Part shown: piece after piece, positions 26,706 through 35,600 of the stretch
Numbering within the stretch: position 1 is the first letter of the stretch
How the letters are laid out: each line of letters begins with the position of its first letter
NCBI GenBank assembly: GCA_035567895.1
Contig: DATMPC010000028.1
Coordinates: 1-64,000, forward strand
DNA length: 64,000 nt
Reading direction: 5' to 3'
From: Terriglobales bacterium
Lineage (GTDB): Bacteria; Acidobacteriota; Terriglobia; Terriglobales; Acidobacteriaceae
The notes under the pieces: model-generated
Told to the model about the DNA's origin: nothing
Seen by the model: the letters and a program-made list of their open reading frames with translations, nothing else
The model's database searches: none
Made by a program: the position numbers and the translations under genes

Positions 26706-27062
26706 TTTCTCCCGAAGTTGTCGTTGGCGCCTCGCTTCTGGCCACGTGCACTTAGAGCATTCGCAGGTGCTTCCTCGCGTCTTCCTCAGACGAAAGCACT
26801 ACTTTGCAGGGACGAAACTTGCGCTATCCTTTTAAACACCAGAAGCAACTCTGAATTTTCATCCCGCTTTGCGGGACTGGCCTGTTCGCACCAGTTGAAC
26901 GCGATCCGTAACAAATTCTTCAGTCGTTGTTCACAGTTTGTTCTTCTCGCTGTGGAACACTTTGCGAGACCCAACGACAGGATTGGACGAAGCGGGCGAT
27001 AGGCAGTTGCCCTACGCGATCCTGTGAGTTTTTCCAACCGAAAGAACAGGAGTCACAGAAAT

Positions 27063-30000
27063 ATGTTGTCCCTACGAAGCCAAGGTCGAAAGTCGGCCAC
27101 GGCCAGCACGATCTTTCAACTGCTCGCTCTGTTTGCTCTTTGCGCCGTTCTTTGTTCAGGAGCCTTCGCGCAGGCGGGAAGCGGCACCGTCTCCGGCATG
27201 GTCAGCGACGCCTCCGGAGCTGTGGTCACTGACAGCAAGGTAACCGCTACCAACACTGCGACAGGCGAGACTTCCACGGTCAACACCAATGCAGACGGGC
27301 TATTCGTTTTCCCGCTTCTCCCCGTCGGCCCTTACCGCATTCAGGCGACGCATGCTGGCTTTGGTGTCTTCAACCAGAACGTTCAGGTCACGATTGGCGC
27401 AAAGATCGACCTCAAGATGACCTTGCCGGTAGCTGCTGGCAACGAAACCGTCCAAGTTTCGGCGGAAGCTCCGGTGGTTGAGACCACGCGCAGCAGCGTC
27501 AGCGACACCGTTGGCGATCGCCAGATCGCGAACCTGCCGACCAACGGCCGCAACTTTCTTGACTTCACTCTGCTCACGCCCGGCGTCACACGCGACTACA
27601 CTCGCGGCGGTGATCTCAGCTTTGCCGGACAGCGTGGCACACTGAATTCGCTCACCGTGGACGGCACCGACAACAACAACACCTTCTTCGGACAGACGCT
27701 GGGCCGCACTGGTTCCGGCCGCGCGCCGTATCAGTTCAGCCAGGACGCGGTGCAGGAATTCCAGGTCAACAGCAACAGCTACTCCGCGGAATTGGGACGC
27801 GCCGGCGGCGCCGTAATCAACGTGGTTACCAAATCGGGAACCAACTCGTTTCATGGAACGGCGTTCGAGTTCTTCCGCGATCGCGGACTCAACGCCAACG
27901 ATCCTATCTACAGCTTGCAGCGAGCATTCGCTCAAGGCGCCGGCAGCGCTCTGCCGGTAAAGCCCGGCTACCACTTCAACCAGTTCGGCGGCAATGTTGG
28001 CGGACCGGTGATCAAGGACAAGCTGTTCTTCTTCTTCGACTACGACGGACAGCGCAACCTGACCGGCAATCCCGTTCTGGTAACGCTGCCGACCCCAGTG
28101 AACGCGTTCCAGACCGCCGCCGTGAACTACCTGTCATCGCGCATCAATAACTACAACCGCACCTTCAATCAGGACGTTTATTTGGGCAAGGGCGATTGGA
28201 ACATTAGCGACCGCAATCAGCTCTCGGCTCGTTACAATGCGCAGCGTTTTACCGGACAGGGACTGGAGAACAGCGGCCCCACGAGTGGTTTCGAGCACAC
28301 CGGCGGTTCCCTGGTGAACAGCGATAGCTTCAACACTCAGCTCACTACCACGCTTCGTCCAACATTGGTAAACGTCGCCAAGTTCAGCTACCAGCGCGAC
28401 AACGAGCCGGGCCAGGCGAACAGCATCAATCCCGAAGGGATCGTTCGCTTCTCCGGCCAAACAATGAATGTCGGCCGCAACTCGTTCAGCCCACGCGAAA
28501 CGACCATCCACCGTCAGCAGTATGCAGATACCGTTTCCTACATTTGGGGGCGTCACAGCCTCAAGTTTGGCGGCGACCTTCTGGTGGACAAAATCCTCAA
28601 CTTCTTTCCAGGGAACTTCTCGGGCTCCTATACCTTCGCGAGCCTCGACGACTTCGGGCGCAGCTTGAGCGGTCAGCCGGTCACAGCTGCAGGCAATTCG
28701 TTCCTCGAAGCGTTTCCCGGAACGGGCACGAGCGGGGCCACGACGCATCCCGACGTGCTCCAGCAAGCCTACTTTATCCAAGACGACTATCGCTTCAGCA
28801 ATAGCCTCACCCTGAACCTGGGCGTGCGCTACGATCTCGCCACGGTGAAGCAGCCGACCGTGCAGAATCCTGCAGCTTTCGCCGCCGGTCTCGACACGAG
28901 CAAGATTCCAAACGATACCAACAATATCGCTCCGCGTGTCGGCCTCGCATGGCAGCCACAGACGAGCAGGCCGATGGTCGTGCGCGCGGGGTATGGCATC
29001 TTCTACGCCAACACGCCGTCGATCATGTATGGCACCGCTCTTTCGAACAACGGCATCAACGTGCAGACGTTGACGTTCAGCGCCGGCGCTACCGCACCAC
29101 TGCCTGTTTCGTATCCCAACACGCTATGCGGAGCTCCGCAGGCATCCTCCGGATGCGCTGTTCCCGCGGGAGCGACCATCCAGAAACCGACCATTCTGCT
29201 GTTTGCGAATGATTACCAGCAGCCCTACGTCCAGCAGTACAACCTCTCGGTCGAGCGCGAAATCGCGCACGACACTTCAGTGACATTGGCCTACACCGGG
29301 GTGCATGGCTCGCATATTCAGCGGACGCGCGATATCAACCTCGCTCCTACGCAGACGCCAATTACTGCAACCGTCGGCACGACCGGCCAGACCTTCACCT
29401 ACAACAAGTTCACAGCGGCGCGACCGAATGCGAACTTCGCTCGCATCTTCGAGTTCGAGAGCAATTCCAACTCGAACTACAACGGCCTGTCGCTTGAGTT
29501 GAATAAGCGCTTCGCCCGCGACTTCCAGGTACTCACCTCCTACACCTGGAGCCACGTGATCGACGATCGTCCGGATGCAACCGCTGTTGTCCCCGGAACC
29601 GACGATGGCAAGATGGTCTACGATCCGCTGCACATCGCGCTCGATCGCGCCTCCGGCGACGACGATGTGCGCAACCGTTTCATCTTCAGCGGTGTGTGGC
29701 AGCTCGACAACTACACCCGTAACTTCAGCCGTACGGCCCGCACCGTCCTGGGCGGCTGGGAACTCGCAGGCGTATTCACAGCACAGAGTGGCCAACCGTA
29801 CACCGCCGTTGTGACCAGCGATCTAAACAACGATGGCAATAACCGCAACGAACGCGCTCCGGGAACTTCGCGCAATCAGTTCCGGCTGCCGTCGCTCTAC
29901 TCGGTGGATCCACGCATCACCAAGAATTTTCCGATCACCGAGCGCGCTAAAGTGCAGCTCATTGCTGAAGCGTTCAATCTGTTCAACCACCAGAACATTA

Positions 30001-30185
30001 CGCAGGTGAAGAACACGCTCTACAACACTGCAGCAAACTGCACGGCGGCAGGATCCACGACTTGCACCCTGAGCCCGAACAGCGCAGGCGTGAACGCCTT
30101 CGGCCTGGCGTCGGCAGCGAGTTTCGGCAACAACTTCTCGAACGTAGGCCGCGTCCTGCAATTGGCCGCGAAGATCTCGTTCTAA
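27063..30185 (+). CDS. TonB-dependent receptor with carboxypeptidase-regulatory-like domain (second copy)
   Basis: The 1040-residue protein starts at ATG 27063 with an AGGAG ribosome site 11 bases before. A signal peptide ends near GAFAQA (about 36). The N-terminal CarboxypepD_reg domain (GSGTVSGMVSDASGAVVTDS...) is followed by the plug motifs LTVDGTDNNNTFFGQ and GRAGGAVINVVTKSGTNSFHG, and a barrel with the terminal Phe (LQLAAKISF). It shares the layout of the preceding receptor but differs in the barrel, so it is an older duplication with a different ligand. Confidence 0.93.
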   Translation: MLSLRSQGRKSATASTIFQLLALFALCAVLCSGAFAQAGSGTVSGMVSDASGAVVTDSKVTATNTATGETSTVNTNADGLFVFPLLPVGPYRIQATHAGFGVFNQNVQVTIGAKIDLKMTLPVAAGNETVQVSAEAPVVETTRSSVSDTVGDRQIANLPTNGRNFLDFTLLTPGVTRDYTRGGDLSFAGQRGTLNSLTVDGTDNNNTFFGQTLGRTGSGRAPYQFSQDAVQEFQVNSNSYSAELGRAGGAVINVVTKSGTNSFHGTAFEFFRDRGLNANDPIYSLQRAFAQGAGSALPVKPGYHFNQFGGNVGGPVIKDKLFFFFDYDGQRNLTGNPVLVTLPTPVNAFQTAAVNYLSSRINNYNRTFNQDVYLGKGDWNISDRNQLSARYNAQRFTGQGLENSGPTSGFEHTGGSLVNSDSFNTQLTTTLRPTLVNVAKFSYQRDNEPGQANSINPEGIVRFSGQTMNVGRNSFSPRETTIHRQQYADTVSYIWGRHSLKFGGDLLVDKILNFFPGNFSGSYTFASLDDFGRSLSGQPVTAAGNSFLEAFPGTGTSGATTHPDVLQQAYFIQDDYRFSNSLTLNLGVRYDLATVKQPTVQNPAAFAAGLDTSKIPNDTNNIAPRVGLAWQPQTSRPMVVRAGYGIFYANTPSIMYGTALSNNGINVQTLTFSAGATAPLPVSYPNTLCGAPQASSGCAVPAGATIQKPTILLFANDYQQPYVQQYNLSVEREIAHDTSVTLAYTGVHGSHIQRTRDINLAPTQTPITATVGTTGQTFTYNKFTAARPNANFARIFEFESNSNSNYNGLSLELNKRFARDFQVLTSYTWSHVIDDRPDATAVVPGTDDGKMVYDPLHIALDRASGDDDVRNRFIFSGVWQLDNYTRNFSRTARTVLGGWELAGVFTAQSGQPYTAVVTSDLNNDGNNRNERAPGTSRNQFRLPSLYSVDPRITKNFPITERAKVQLIAEAFNLFNHQNITQVKNTLYNTAANCTAAGSTTCTLSPNSAGVNAFGLASAASFGNNFSNVGRVLQLAAKISF

Positions 30186-30202
30186 GAAGGATGAAAATGT
30201 GG

Positions 30203-30222
30203 AGGCGCAGCGTGCTGCGTCT
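30203..30222. repeat. AGRCGCAGCRTGCTGCGTCT palindrome
   Basis: AGGCGCAGCGTGCTGCGTCT follows the second receptor's stop by 18 bp. A perfect version is at 30869-30888 just after the BNR protein stop. Both may be 3'-end hairpins of a dispersed family. Confidence 0.55.
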
Positions 30223-30235
30223 CTCCGCAAGACAC

Positions 30236-30270
30236 ACGGCAGCCAGAAATGGCTGCCGTTTTTGTTTTTC
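30236..30270 (+). terminator. Rho-independent terminator after second receptor
   Basis: ACGGCAGCC (30236-30244), loop AGAAAT, GGCTGCCGT (30251-30259), then TTTTGTTTTTC. Confidence 0.85.
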
Positions 30271-30297
30271 ATTACCTTCACTTTCAGAAATCAATTT

Positions 30298-30857
30298 TTA
30301 GATTTGTCATCCTGAGGCCCTCTTTTGGCCGAAGGACCTCCCGCGATGCTTACGACTTTAATTGCGGCTTGTGCGGCTTTTTCTCGATGCATTAGAATTT
30401 CCCGCCGCAAACATCTCTACTCGGTCTACATCGTGGCAAGCCGCTCGGGTGTGCTCTACACGGGAATCACGAGCGATCTTGAGCATCGGGTGTGGCAACA
30501 CAAGAACGGGACCTTTGAAGGCTTCACTAAGAAGTACAAGTGCAATCGGCTGGTGTGTTTCGAACGATACGACCAAGTGCAAACCGCGATTGGACGAGAA
30601 AAGCAAATTAAGGGTTGGACAAGAGCGAAGAAGATTACCCTGATCGAATCAATGAACCCGCGCTGGCAAGACCTGAGCGAGCATTGGGGATGGAGGTTTC
30701 TGGTGAATGGGCAATCGATGAAAGAGGTCGACGAAGCAGACGCTCGAAAGATAAAGCTCCAGATCGGTTCGTCGCCAAAAGCCACAGGCAGCAATTGAGT
30801 CCTAAGCATCGCGGGAGGTTCTTCGGCCAAAAGAAGGCCTCAGAATGACAAATCTAA
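30298..30857. mobile_element. 560-bp inverted-repeat element carrying a GIY-YIG nuclease
   Basis: Left arm 30298-30365 and right arm 30792-30857 are inverted copies of about 66 bp with roughly four substitutions. Each starts TTAGATTTGTCATYCTGAGG, then a GGCC...TTTTGGCC hairpin, GAAGRACCTCCCGCGATGCT and TAxGACT. The ORF starts in the left arm and stops in the right arm. A 161-bp ORF-less version with the same arms is at 35401-35561. No clear target-site duplication is seen. Confidence 0.7.
30346..30798 (+). CDS. GIY-YIG nuclease (COG2827/URI-type) inside an inverted-repeat element
   Basis: The 150-residue frame has the GIY-YIG domain at about 25-110: YSVYI (26-30), VLYTG (36-40), catalytic Arg48 in LEHRVWQHK, FTKKY, and Glu85 in GREKQIKGW, then the usual ESMNPRWQDLSEHW. 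The ATG at 30346 lies in the left repeat arm; homologs begin just before the YxVYI strand, so the first 22 residues may be read through from repeat DNA. The stop lies in the right arm, and the C-terminal 30 residues are low in conservation. It would nick or cut DNA; role in moving the repeat is inferred. Confidence 0.75.
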   Translation: MLTTLIAACAAFSRCIRISRRKHLYSVYIVASRSGVLYTGITSDLEHRVWQHKNGTFEGFTKKYKCNRLVCFERYDQVQTAIGREKQIKGWTRAKKITLIESMNPRWQDLSEHWGWRFLVNGQSMKEVDEADARKIKLQIGSSPKATGSN

Positions 30858-30868
30858 GAGAATGGCAC

Positions 30869-30888
30869 AGACGCAGCATGCTGCGTCT
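30869..30888. repeat. AGACGCAGCATGCTGCGTCT perfect palindrome
   Basis: This 20-bp perfect palindrome touches the stop codon of the BNR gene (30889). Its twin is at 30203-30222. Confidence 0.6.
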
Positions 30889-33800
30889 CTACTTCAGACC
30901 CGCTTCCTTCGCCTTACCCAGCAAGTCATCCAATTGCTGAAAGGCTTCGATCGCCGCTTCCCCAGCCTGTTTAGTCGGCGGCGCATCCGCGCTCTCGACG
31001 ACACCAAGTAAGTGTGAAAGGTTTGCAGTCACTCGTCGGAGCGTAACGGCAGTTGGCGCTGGCCCACCCTCTTCATCCTCCTCGCCGCGAGCGGCTCCAG
31101 CAATACTCACGAGCTTGCGATCCAATTCGGGATTTGGCTGCTGCTTCAATTGCGCGCGGTGCTCGTCGATTTGGCGAATCGTTTGTCCCGCTTGTTTCAG
31201 TCCGTCATAGATCCGTTTGGCCAAAGCGAACTGCTGAGTGTAATCCTGAGCGGTGGCTTTCACGCGTGGATCAGGACCAACTTCCAGAGGCTGCTCATAG
31301 CTCTTTCCATCAACGGTAAGGCGAATTCGATAGGATCCTGGAACCACCAAGGGTCCTTGTGGCTGCGGTTCCGTTTGCTTGTTGGCAACAGCCATCGCAT
31401 ACCCGCCGCCGGCTGCGGGGGGCGCGTACCGCAGATCCCAAACGAATCGATGCATGCCGGTTTCCGCAGAAGGTATCTCTGGCTTGGGCAGCCAGTAATT
31501 GGGAAATGGAGGCGGCGTACGCGGGGTGCGTGGCTTGTCGCTGCTCGAATAACGGCGCACTACCTGACCCGATTGATCGAGAACTTCGATCACGACCTCT
31601 TGCGCGTTCGCTGAAGCGAGATGGTAGTAAACGACTGCTCCCGACGGTGGATTGTCGCCCTGCGGCTCTTCCAGTGGCAGAGGCGTGTCATTGTTCACGC
31701 TGCGACGAACTCTGAAGGTGGAAGCTGGCTTAAAGAGGTAAGCAGCATTGCCTGCGAGCTTCGGCGTAAGTTCGCGCAGAGGAGAGATATCGTCGAGCAC
31801 CCAGAAAGACCTTCCGTGCGTAGCGACGATGACGTCGTTGTTTTTGATGACCAGGTCATGAATGGGCGTATTCGGAAGATTCAGTTGCAGCGAGTTCCAG
31901 TGCGCCCCGTCGTCTGTTGAAAAATACACGCCGAACTCCGTCCCGGCGACGAGCAAGCCCTTGATGATCCGATCCTCACGGACTGCGCGAGCGAACGCGT
32001 TCTGCGCAATGCCATCAACGATCTTCGTCCAGGTCGTTCCATAGTCGTGTGTGCGATAGATCCATGGATTCATATCGTCGAGCCGGTGACGATCCACTGC
32101 CGCGTACGCCGTTCCAGCGTCAAAGTGTCCCGCATCGATCAGGCTGATCTTGCTCCAGTCGCTCAGTCCCGGTGGAGTCACGTTGTTCCAGGTCTTGCCG
32201 CCATCGCGCGTCAGGTGGATCATGCCGGTGTCGCTGCCAGTCCAGATCACGTTGTTGTCGAGAGGTGACGGCGCGATGGTGTAGATCGCACCGTAGCCGC
32301 GCGCCTTCGCGTTCTGAATTGTCGGCGATCCGGCTTGCTGAGTCTTTGGATCGGCTCCAGTGAGGTCCGGGCTTATCTGCTGCCAGCTCATGCCGCGATC
32401 CGTGGAGCGCAAGAGATACTGAGCGCCGAAGTAGAGCGTGTTCGAATCACGCGGCGACATCACGATCGGCGACGTCCAGGTGGCACGCAGCTTGCGCTGA
32501 AAAATCTCTGTGCCGAAGGCCTGCACCGGCTGTGGCGAGACGTCCTGCGCGTGTCCGGTGAGCCGGTCGAAGCGCATCACTGGCCCATAGGGATCGCCAC
32601 CGTAGACGGTGCTTCCATCCGGCGCGGGTGCGATGTAGCCGCTCTCGCCTGCGCCAATCGAGTACCAATTGCGGAAAGTGATCGTTCCATAGTCGCTGCG
32701 GCTGGCGATCGAAACCGTGCCGCTATCCTGTTGCGAGCCATAGACGTGATACGGAAACTCGTTGTCGGTAATTACATGATAGAACTGCGCCGTCGGCTGG
32801 TTGTACCAGGAACTCCAGCTCTTACCCCCATCAACGCTGATGATCGCCCCCTGGTCGCTGCCGGTAATCATGCGCTGCGGATTCGTGGGATCGATCCAGA
32901 GCGCGTGGTAGTCGTCACCTCCGGGCGCGCCCTTAATCGCCTCCCAGCTCTTACCGGCATCCTGGCTGCGGTAGAGGGAGACGTTAGGCAGATAAATAAC
33001 ATCGGGATTCTTTGGATCCACCGCGACTTCGCCGAAGTACCAGAGCCGTCCGAGTATACGCGAGTCAGTACCAATTCGGGACCAATTAGCGCCGCCGTCA
33101 TCTGAGCGGTAGAAGCCTGCCTGCTTCGTGTCCTTGTGGTCGATCAGCGTATAAAGACGCTTGCCCTGAGTACCTGCGGCAACGCGGATGCCAATGCGTC
33201 CCCAGTCTCCCGTCGGCAAGCCTGTGCCGCTCAGCCTGGTCCACGTATCCCCTGCATCGGTCGATTTGTAGATCGCCCCATCGCCATTGTCGGGCGGATA
33301 CTGACTCCACGGTGGACGCTGTACATGCCACATGGCTGCATATAAGGTCCGCGAATCGTCAGGATCCGCCGCGAGATCGATCGCGCCCCGGTTGTTGTCG
33401 ATGAAGAGGACCTTCCTCCACGTTTTCCCGCCGTCGATTGACTTAAAGACGCCTCGTTCCGGATTGGGACCATAAGCGTGGCCTAGTGCGGCGACCAGCA
33501 CTACATTTGGATCATGGGGATCGACCACGATGCGCGCGATCTGGCGCGTATCGTCGAGGCCTATGTGCTGCCATGTCGCGCCGGCATCGGTGCTCTTGTA
33601 CATCCCATTGCCGGTCGAGAGGTCAGATCGCAAATCCGGCTCGCCGGTGCCGACGTAGATCGTGTTCGCATCCGACGGCGCAAGCGTGATCGCTCCGATC
33701 GAGGCTACGTTCTGCGAGTCGAAGATGGGATTCCAGGTGATGCCACCGTTGGTCGTCTTCCAGACTCCGCCGCCTACTCCGCCGAAGTAGTAGACGTTCG

Positions 33801-33969
33801 GGTTACCGGGGATACCGGCGACCGAAACGGTGCGTCCACCACGAAACGGGCCTACCAGCCGCCAGCGCAGTCCCTGGTAGAGCTTGGGATCGAGCTGCTG
33901 GGCGTTTGTGATTGAAATCAGGAAGCTAACAACAAGGAAGGAGGCAAGAAACCGAGCGCGGATCGACAC
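30889..33969 (-). CDS. Exported BNR/sortilin-like beta-propeller protein ('glycosyl hydrolase')
   Basis: The 1026-residue protein has a signal peptide (to about ITNA, residue 23) and many BNR/Asp-box motifs (for example STDAGATW, SIDGGKTW, STDAGDTW, SDDGGANW, SQDAGKSW, SVDGGKSW, STDRGMSW, TRDGGKTW). These make two seven-bladed VPS10/sortilin-like propellers over about residues 40-720. The C-terminal 300 residues form an Ig-like region (FVWDLRYAPP, GPLVVPGSYRIRLTVDGKSY) and a helical end. Such proteins are numerous in Acidobacteriota. Annotation as glycosidase is by habit; no catalytic residues can be named. Confidence 0.88.
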   Translation of the reverse strand: MSIRARFLASFLVVSFLISITNAQQLDPKLYQGLRWRLVGPFRGGRTVSVAGIPGNPNVYYFGGVGGGVWKTTNGGITWNPIFDSQNVASIGAITLAPSDANTIYVGTGEPDLRSDLSTGNGMYKSTDAGATWQHIGLDDTRQIARIVVDPHDPNVVLVAALGHAYGPNPERGVFKSIDGGKTWRKVLFIDNNRGAIDLAADPDDSRTLYAAMWHVQRPPWSQYPPDNGDGAIYKSTDAGDTWTRLSGTGLPTGDWGRIGIRVAAGTQGKRLYTLIDHKDTKQAGFYRSDDGGANWSRIGTDSRILGRLWYFGEVAVDPKNPDVIYLPNVSLYRSQDAGKSWEAIKGAPGGDDYHALWIDPTNPQRMITGSDQGAIISVDGGKSWSSWYNQPTAQFYHVITDNEFPYHVYGSQQDSGTVSIASRSDYGTITFRNWYSIGAGESGYIAPAPDGSTVYGGDPYGPVMRFDRLTGHAQDVSPQPVQAFGTEIFQRKLRATWTSPIVMSPRDSNTLYFGAQYLLRSTDRGMSWQQISPDLTGADPKTQQAGSPTIQNAKARGYGAIYTIAPSPLDNNVIWTGSDTGMIHLTRDGGKTWNNVTPPGLSDWSKISLIDAGHFDAGTAYAAVDRHRLDDMNPWIYRTHDYGTTWTKIVDGIAQNAFARAVREDRIIKGLLVAGTEFGVYFSTDDGAHWNSLQLNLPNTPIHDLVIKNNDVIVATHGRSFWVLDDISPLRELTPKLAGNAAYLFKPASTFRVRRSVNNDTPLPLEEPQGDNPPSGAVVYYHLASANAQEVVIEVLDQSGQVVRRYSSSDKPRTPRTPPPFPNYWLPKPEIPSAETGMHRFVWDLRYAPPAAGGGYAMAVANKQTEPQPQGPLVVPGSYRIRLTVDGKSYEQPLEVGPDPRVKATAQDYTQQFALAKRIYDGLKQAGQTIRQIDEHRAQLKQQPNPELDRKLVSIAGAARGEEDEEGGPAPTAVTLRRVTANLSHLLGVVESADAPPTKQAGEAAIEAFQQLDDLLGKAKEAGLK

Positions 33970-34035
33970 GCGCGAAATTGTACAGGATGACTCTTACAGT
34001 TCCCGAGGGTGCTGGGGCTTAATGTCTTCCTATGA

Positions 34036-34150
34036 AAACCCCCGGAACGGCGAACACGAAGGTCACGAAGGAAACACCGAAGGTCACAATGCTTTTCCGT
34101 GACCTCTGGTTTTGCCTTCGTGCCCTTCGTGTTCGCCGTTCCGGGGGTTT
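34036..34150. repeat. 115-bp foldback repeat, TTCGTG family
   Basis: AAACCCCCGGAACGGCGAAC... (34036-34071) is mirrored by ...GTTCGCCGTTCCGGGGGTTT (34115-34150), about 36 bp with two mismatches. Inside, GGTCAC and GTGACC units pair again, so the whole element folds back. Related, shorter elements are at 45137, 47304, 48366 and 50898. Confidence 0.75.
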
Positions 34151-34167
34151 CAAACCCAGCACCAAGC

Positions 34168-35328
34168 CTAGGTCGCCCGTTGCGTTCCGCGCATCTCGTC
34201 AAGCGTTACGTTCAACGTGAGCTTCTGCTTCCCCCGATACACGGTTATCTTCACAACATCTCCCGAGTGGTGATTGTCGAGCACGTTGGCGATGTCTTGT
34301 GGCGTCTCGATGTCCTGATCGTCGATCTGCACGATCAGATCTCCGCCGATATAAATCGGAGTGTTCCCGAGATACGCCCGTTCGCGTCCGCCTTTCATCC
34401 CTGCTCGGTCAGCAGCGCCTCCGGGCACTACCTGTTGCACGAGTACGCCGGCATCGGCGGCGAGTCCCATTTGATCGGCGAGTTCGGGGCCGATAGGAAG
34501 TAATCCAGCGATTCCCAAACTGGGACGGCGCACGCGGCCAAACTGCACGAGATCGTTGAGCACGGCCTTCGCTGAGTTGATGGGGATGGCGAAGCCCACG
34601 CCGGCGCTCTGCTCCACGCCGCCGGTCAAGATCATGCTATTGATGCCGATGACTTCGCCGCGCGAGTTCAGCAACGGGCCGCCGGAGTTGCCGGGATTAA
34701 TAGCGGCATCGGTCTGAATGGCCTGGTCGATAGCGGCTCCCTCCGGCCCACGCACGGAACGGATGGAGCTGATGATGCCGCGAGTCATGGTACCGCTCAG
34801 TCCAAAGGGATTTCCGATGGCATACACCTTTTGCCCAACTTCAAGGATCTTGGAGTCGCCTAGGGTCGCCGATGCCAGGCTCTTTGCTGGAATTTGAATC
34901 ACTGCCAGATCTTTCTGACGATCTGCCCCGATTACCTCGGCGCGATACTTTTTCTTGTTCCAAAGCGTGACCTCTACCTGGCGCGCTCCGGCAATTACGT
35001 GATTATTGGTGAGGATATGACCGTCCGAGTCGATAATGAATCCCGACCCTTGTCCCTGTTGCGGCACGGCTCCGTAGAAGAAGTCGAAGGCGACTGCGGT
35101 GGAAGTAATGTTTACGACAGTGGGAATCACCCTGCGATACACGCTGATGTTGTTCTGCTCTTCGGCATCGAAGTTTGGGGGCGCGGCTGCTTCGGTGATT
35201 TCAATTTTGGCAGGACGCGTTACCCAACTCTTATCCACCGGCAGGTGAAACCCGCCGCCATGAGTGGTGAGCAAGTAGAAGCCAAGCACTAGAAAAACCG
35301 AGAAAATCAGGGGACGTAACGTTCTCAT
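34168..35328 (-). CDS. DegP/HtrA-like serine protease with PDZ domain
   Basis: The 386-residue protein has an N-terminal signal-anchor (about 8-22), then a trypsin-like protease domain with the triad in LTNNHV (His near 114), KDLAVI (Asp near 144) and GNSGGP (Ser near 220), and one C-terminal PDZ domain (LADQMGLAADAGVLVQQVVP ... GGDLIVQIDDQDIETPQDI). It degrades or refolds damaged envelope proteins. It has one PDZ domain, like DegS-type members. Confidence 0.93.
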   Translation of the reverse strand: MRTLRPLIFSVFLVLGFYLLTTHGGGFHLPVDKSWVTRPAKIEITEAAAPPNFDAEEQNNISVYRRVIPTVVNITSTAVAFDFFYGAVPQQGQGSGFIIDSDGHILTNNHVIAGARQVEVTLWNKKKYRAEVIGADRQKDLAVIQIPAKSLASATLGDSKILEVGQKVYAIGNPFGLSGTMTRGIISSIRSVRGPEGAAIDQAIQTDAAINPGNSGGPLLNSRGEVIGINSMILTGGVEQSAGVGFAIPINSAKAVLNDLVQFGRVRRPSLGIAGLLPIGPELADQMGLAADAGVLVQQVVPGGAADRAGMKGGRERAYLGNTPIYIGGDLIVQIDDQDIETPQDIANVLDNHHSGDVVKITVYRGKQKLTLNVTLDEMRGTQRAT

Positions 35329-35400
35329 GAGAACCTCAGTAACAACTCAACAAGGCTTGCGGACCAGATATCTGGAATCCCGTGCCAAGACTTTAAGATT

Positions 35401-35561
35401 GTCATTCTGAGGCCTTGGCCGAAGAATCTCCCGCGATGCGTCGGGCTTAGTCGCTGCGTACCGGCTCTCTCACGAAAATCCTTGCCAGAAAGCCGGGACG
35501 GAGCAAGTAAGTCTGAAACATCGCGGAAGATCCTTCGGCCAAAACAGGGCCTCAGGATGAC
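35401..35561. mobile_element. 161-bp ORF-less inverted-repeat element, same family as the GIY-YIG element
   Basis: Left GTCATTCTGAGGCC, TTGGCCGAAGAATCTCCCGC, GATG; right arm in reverse GTCATCCTGAGGCC, TTTTGGCCGAAGGATCTTCC, GCGATG. The centre (about 70 bp) has no coding potential. It looks like a non-autonomous derivative. Confidence 0.65.
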
Positions 35562-35600
35562 AGTTTTATTCAGAATCCGAACAAGAACTCATGCAATAGT

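Noticed and set aside
32335-33105. 256-residue plus-strand ORF
   Set aside because: It is antisense to the BNR-propeller protein and has no domain features.
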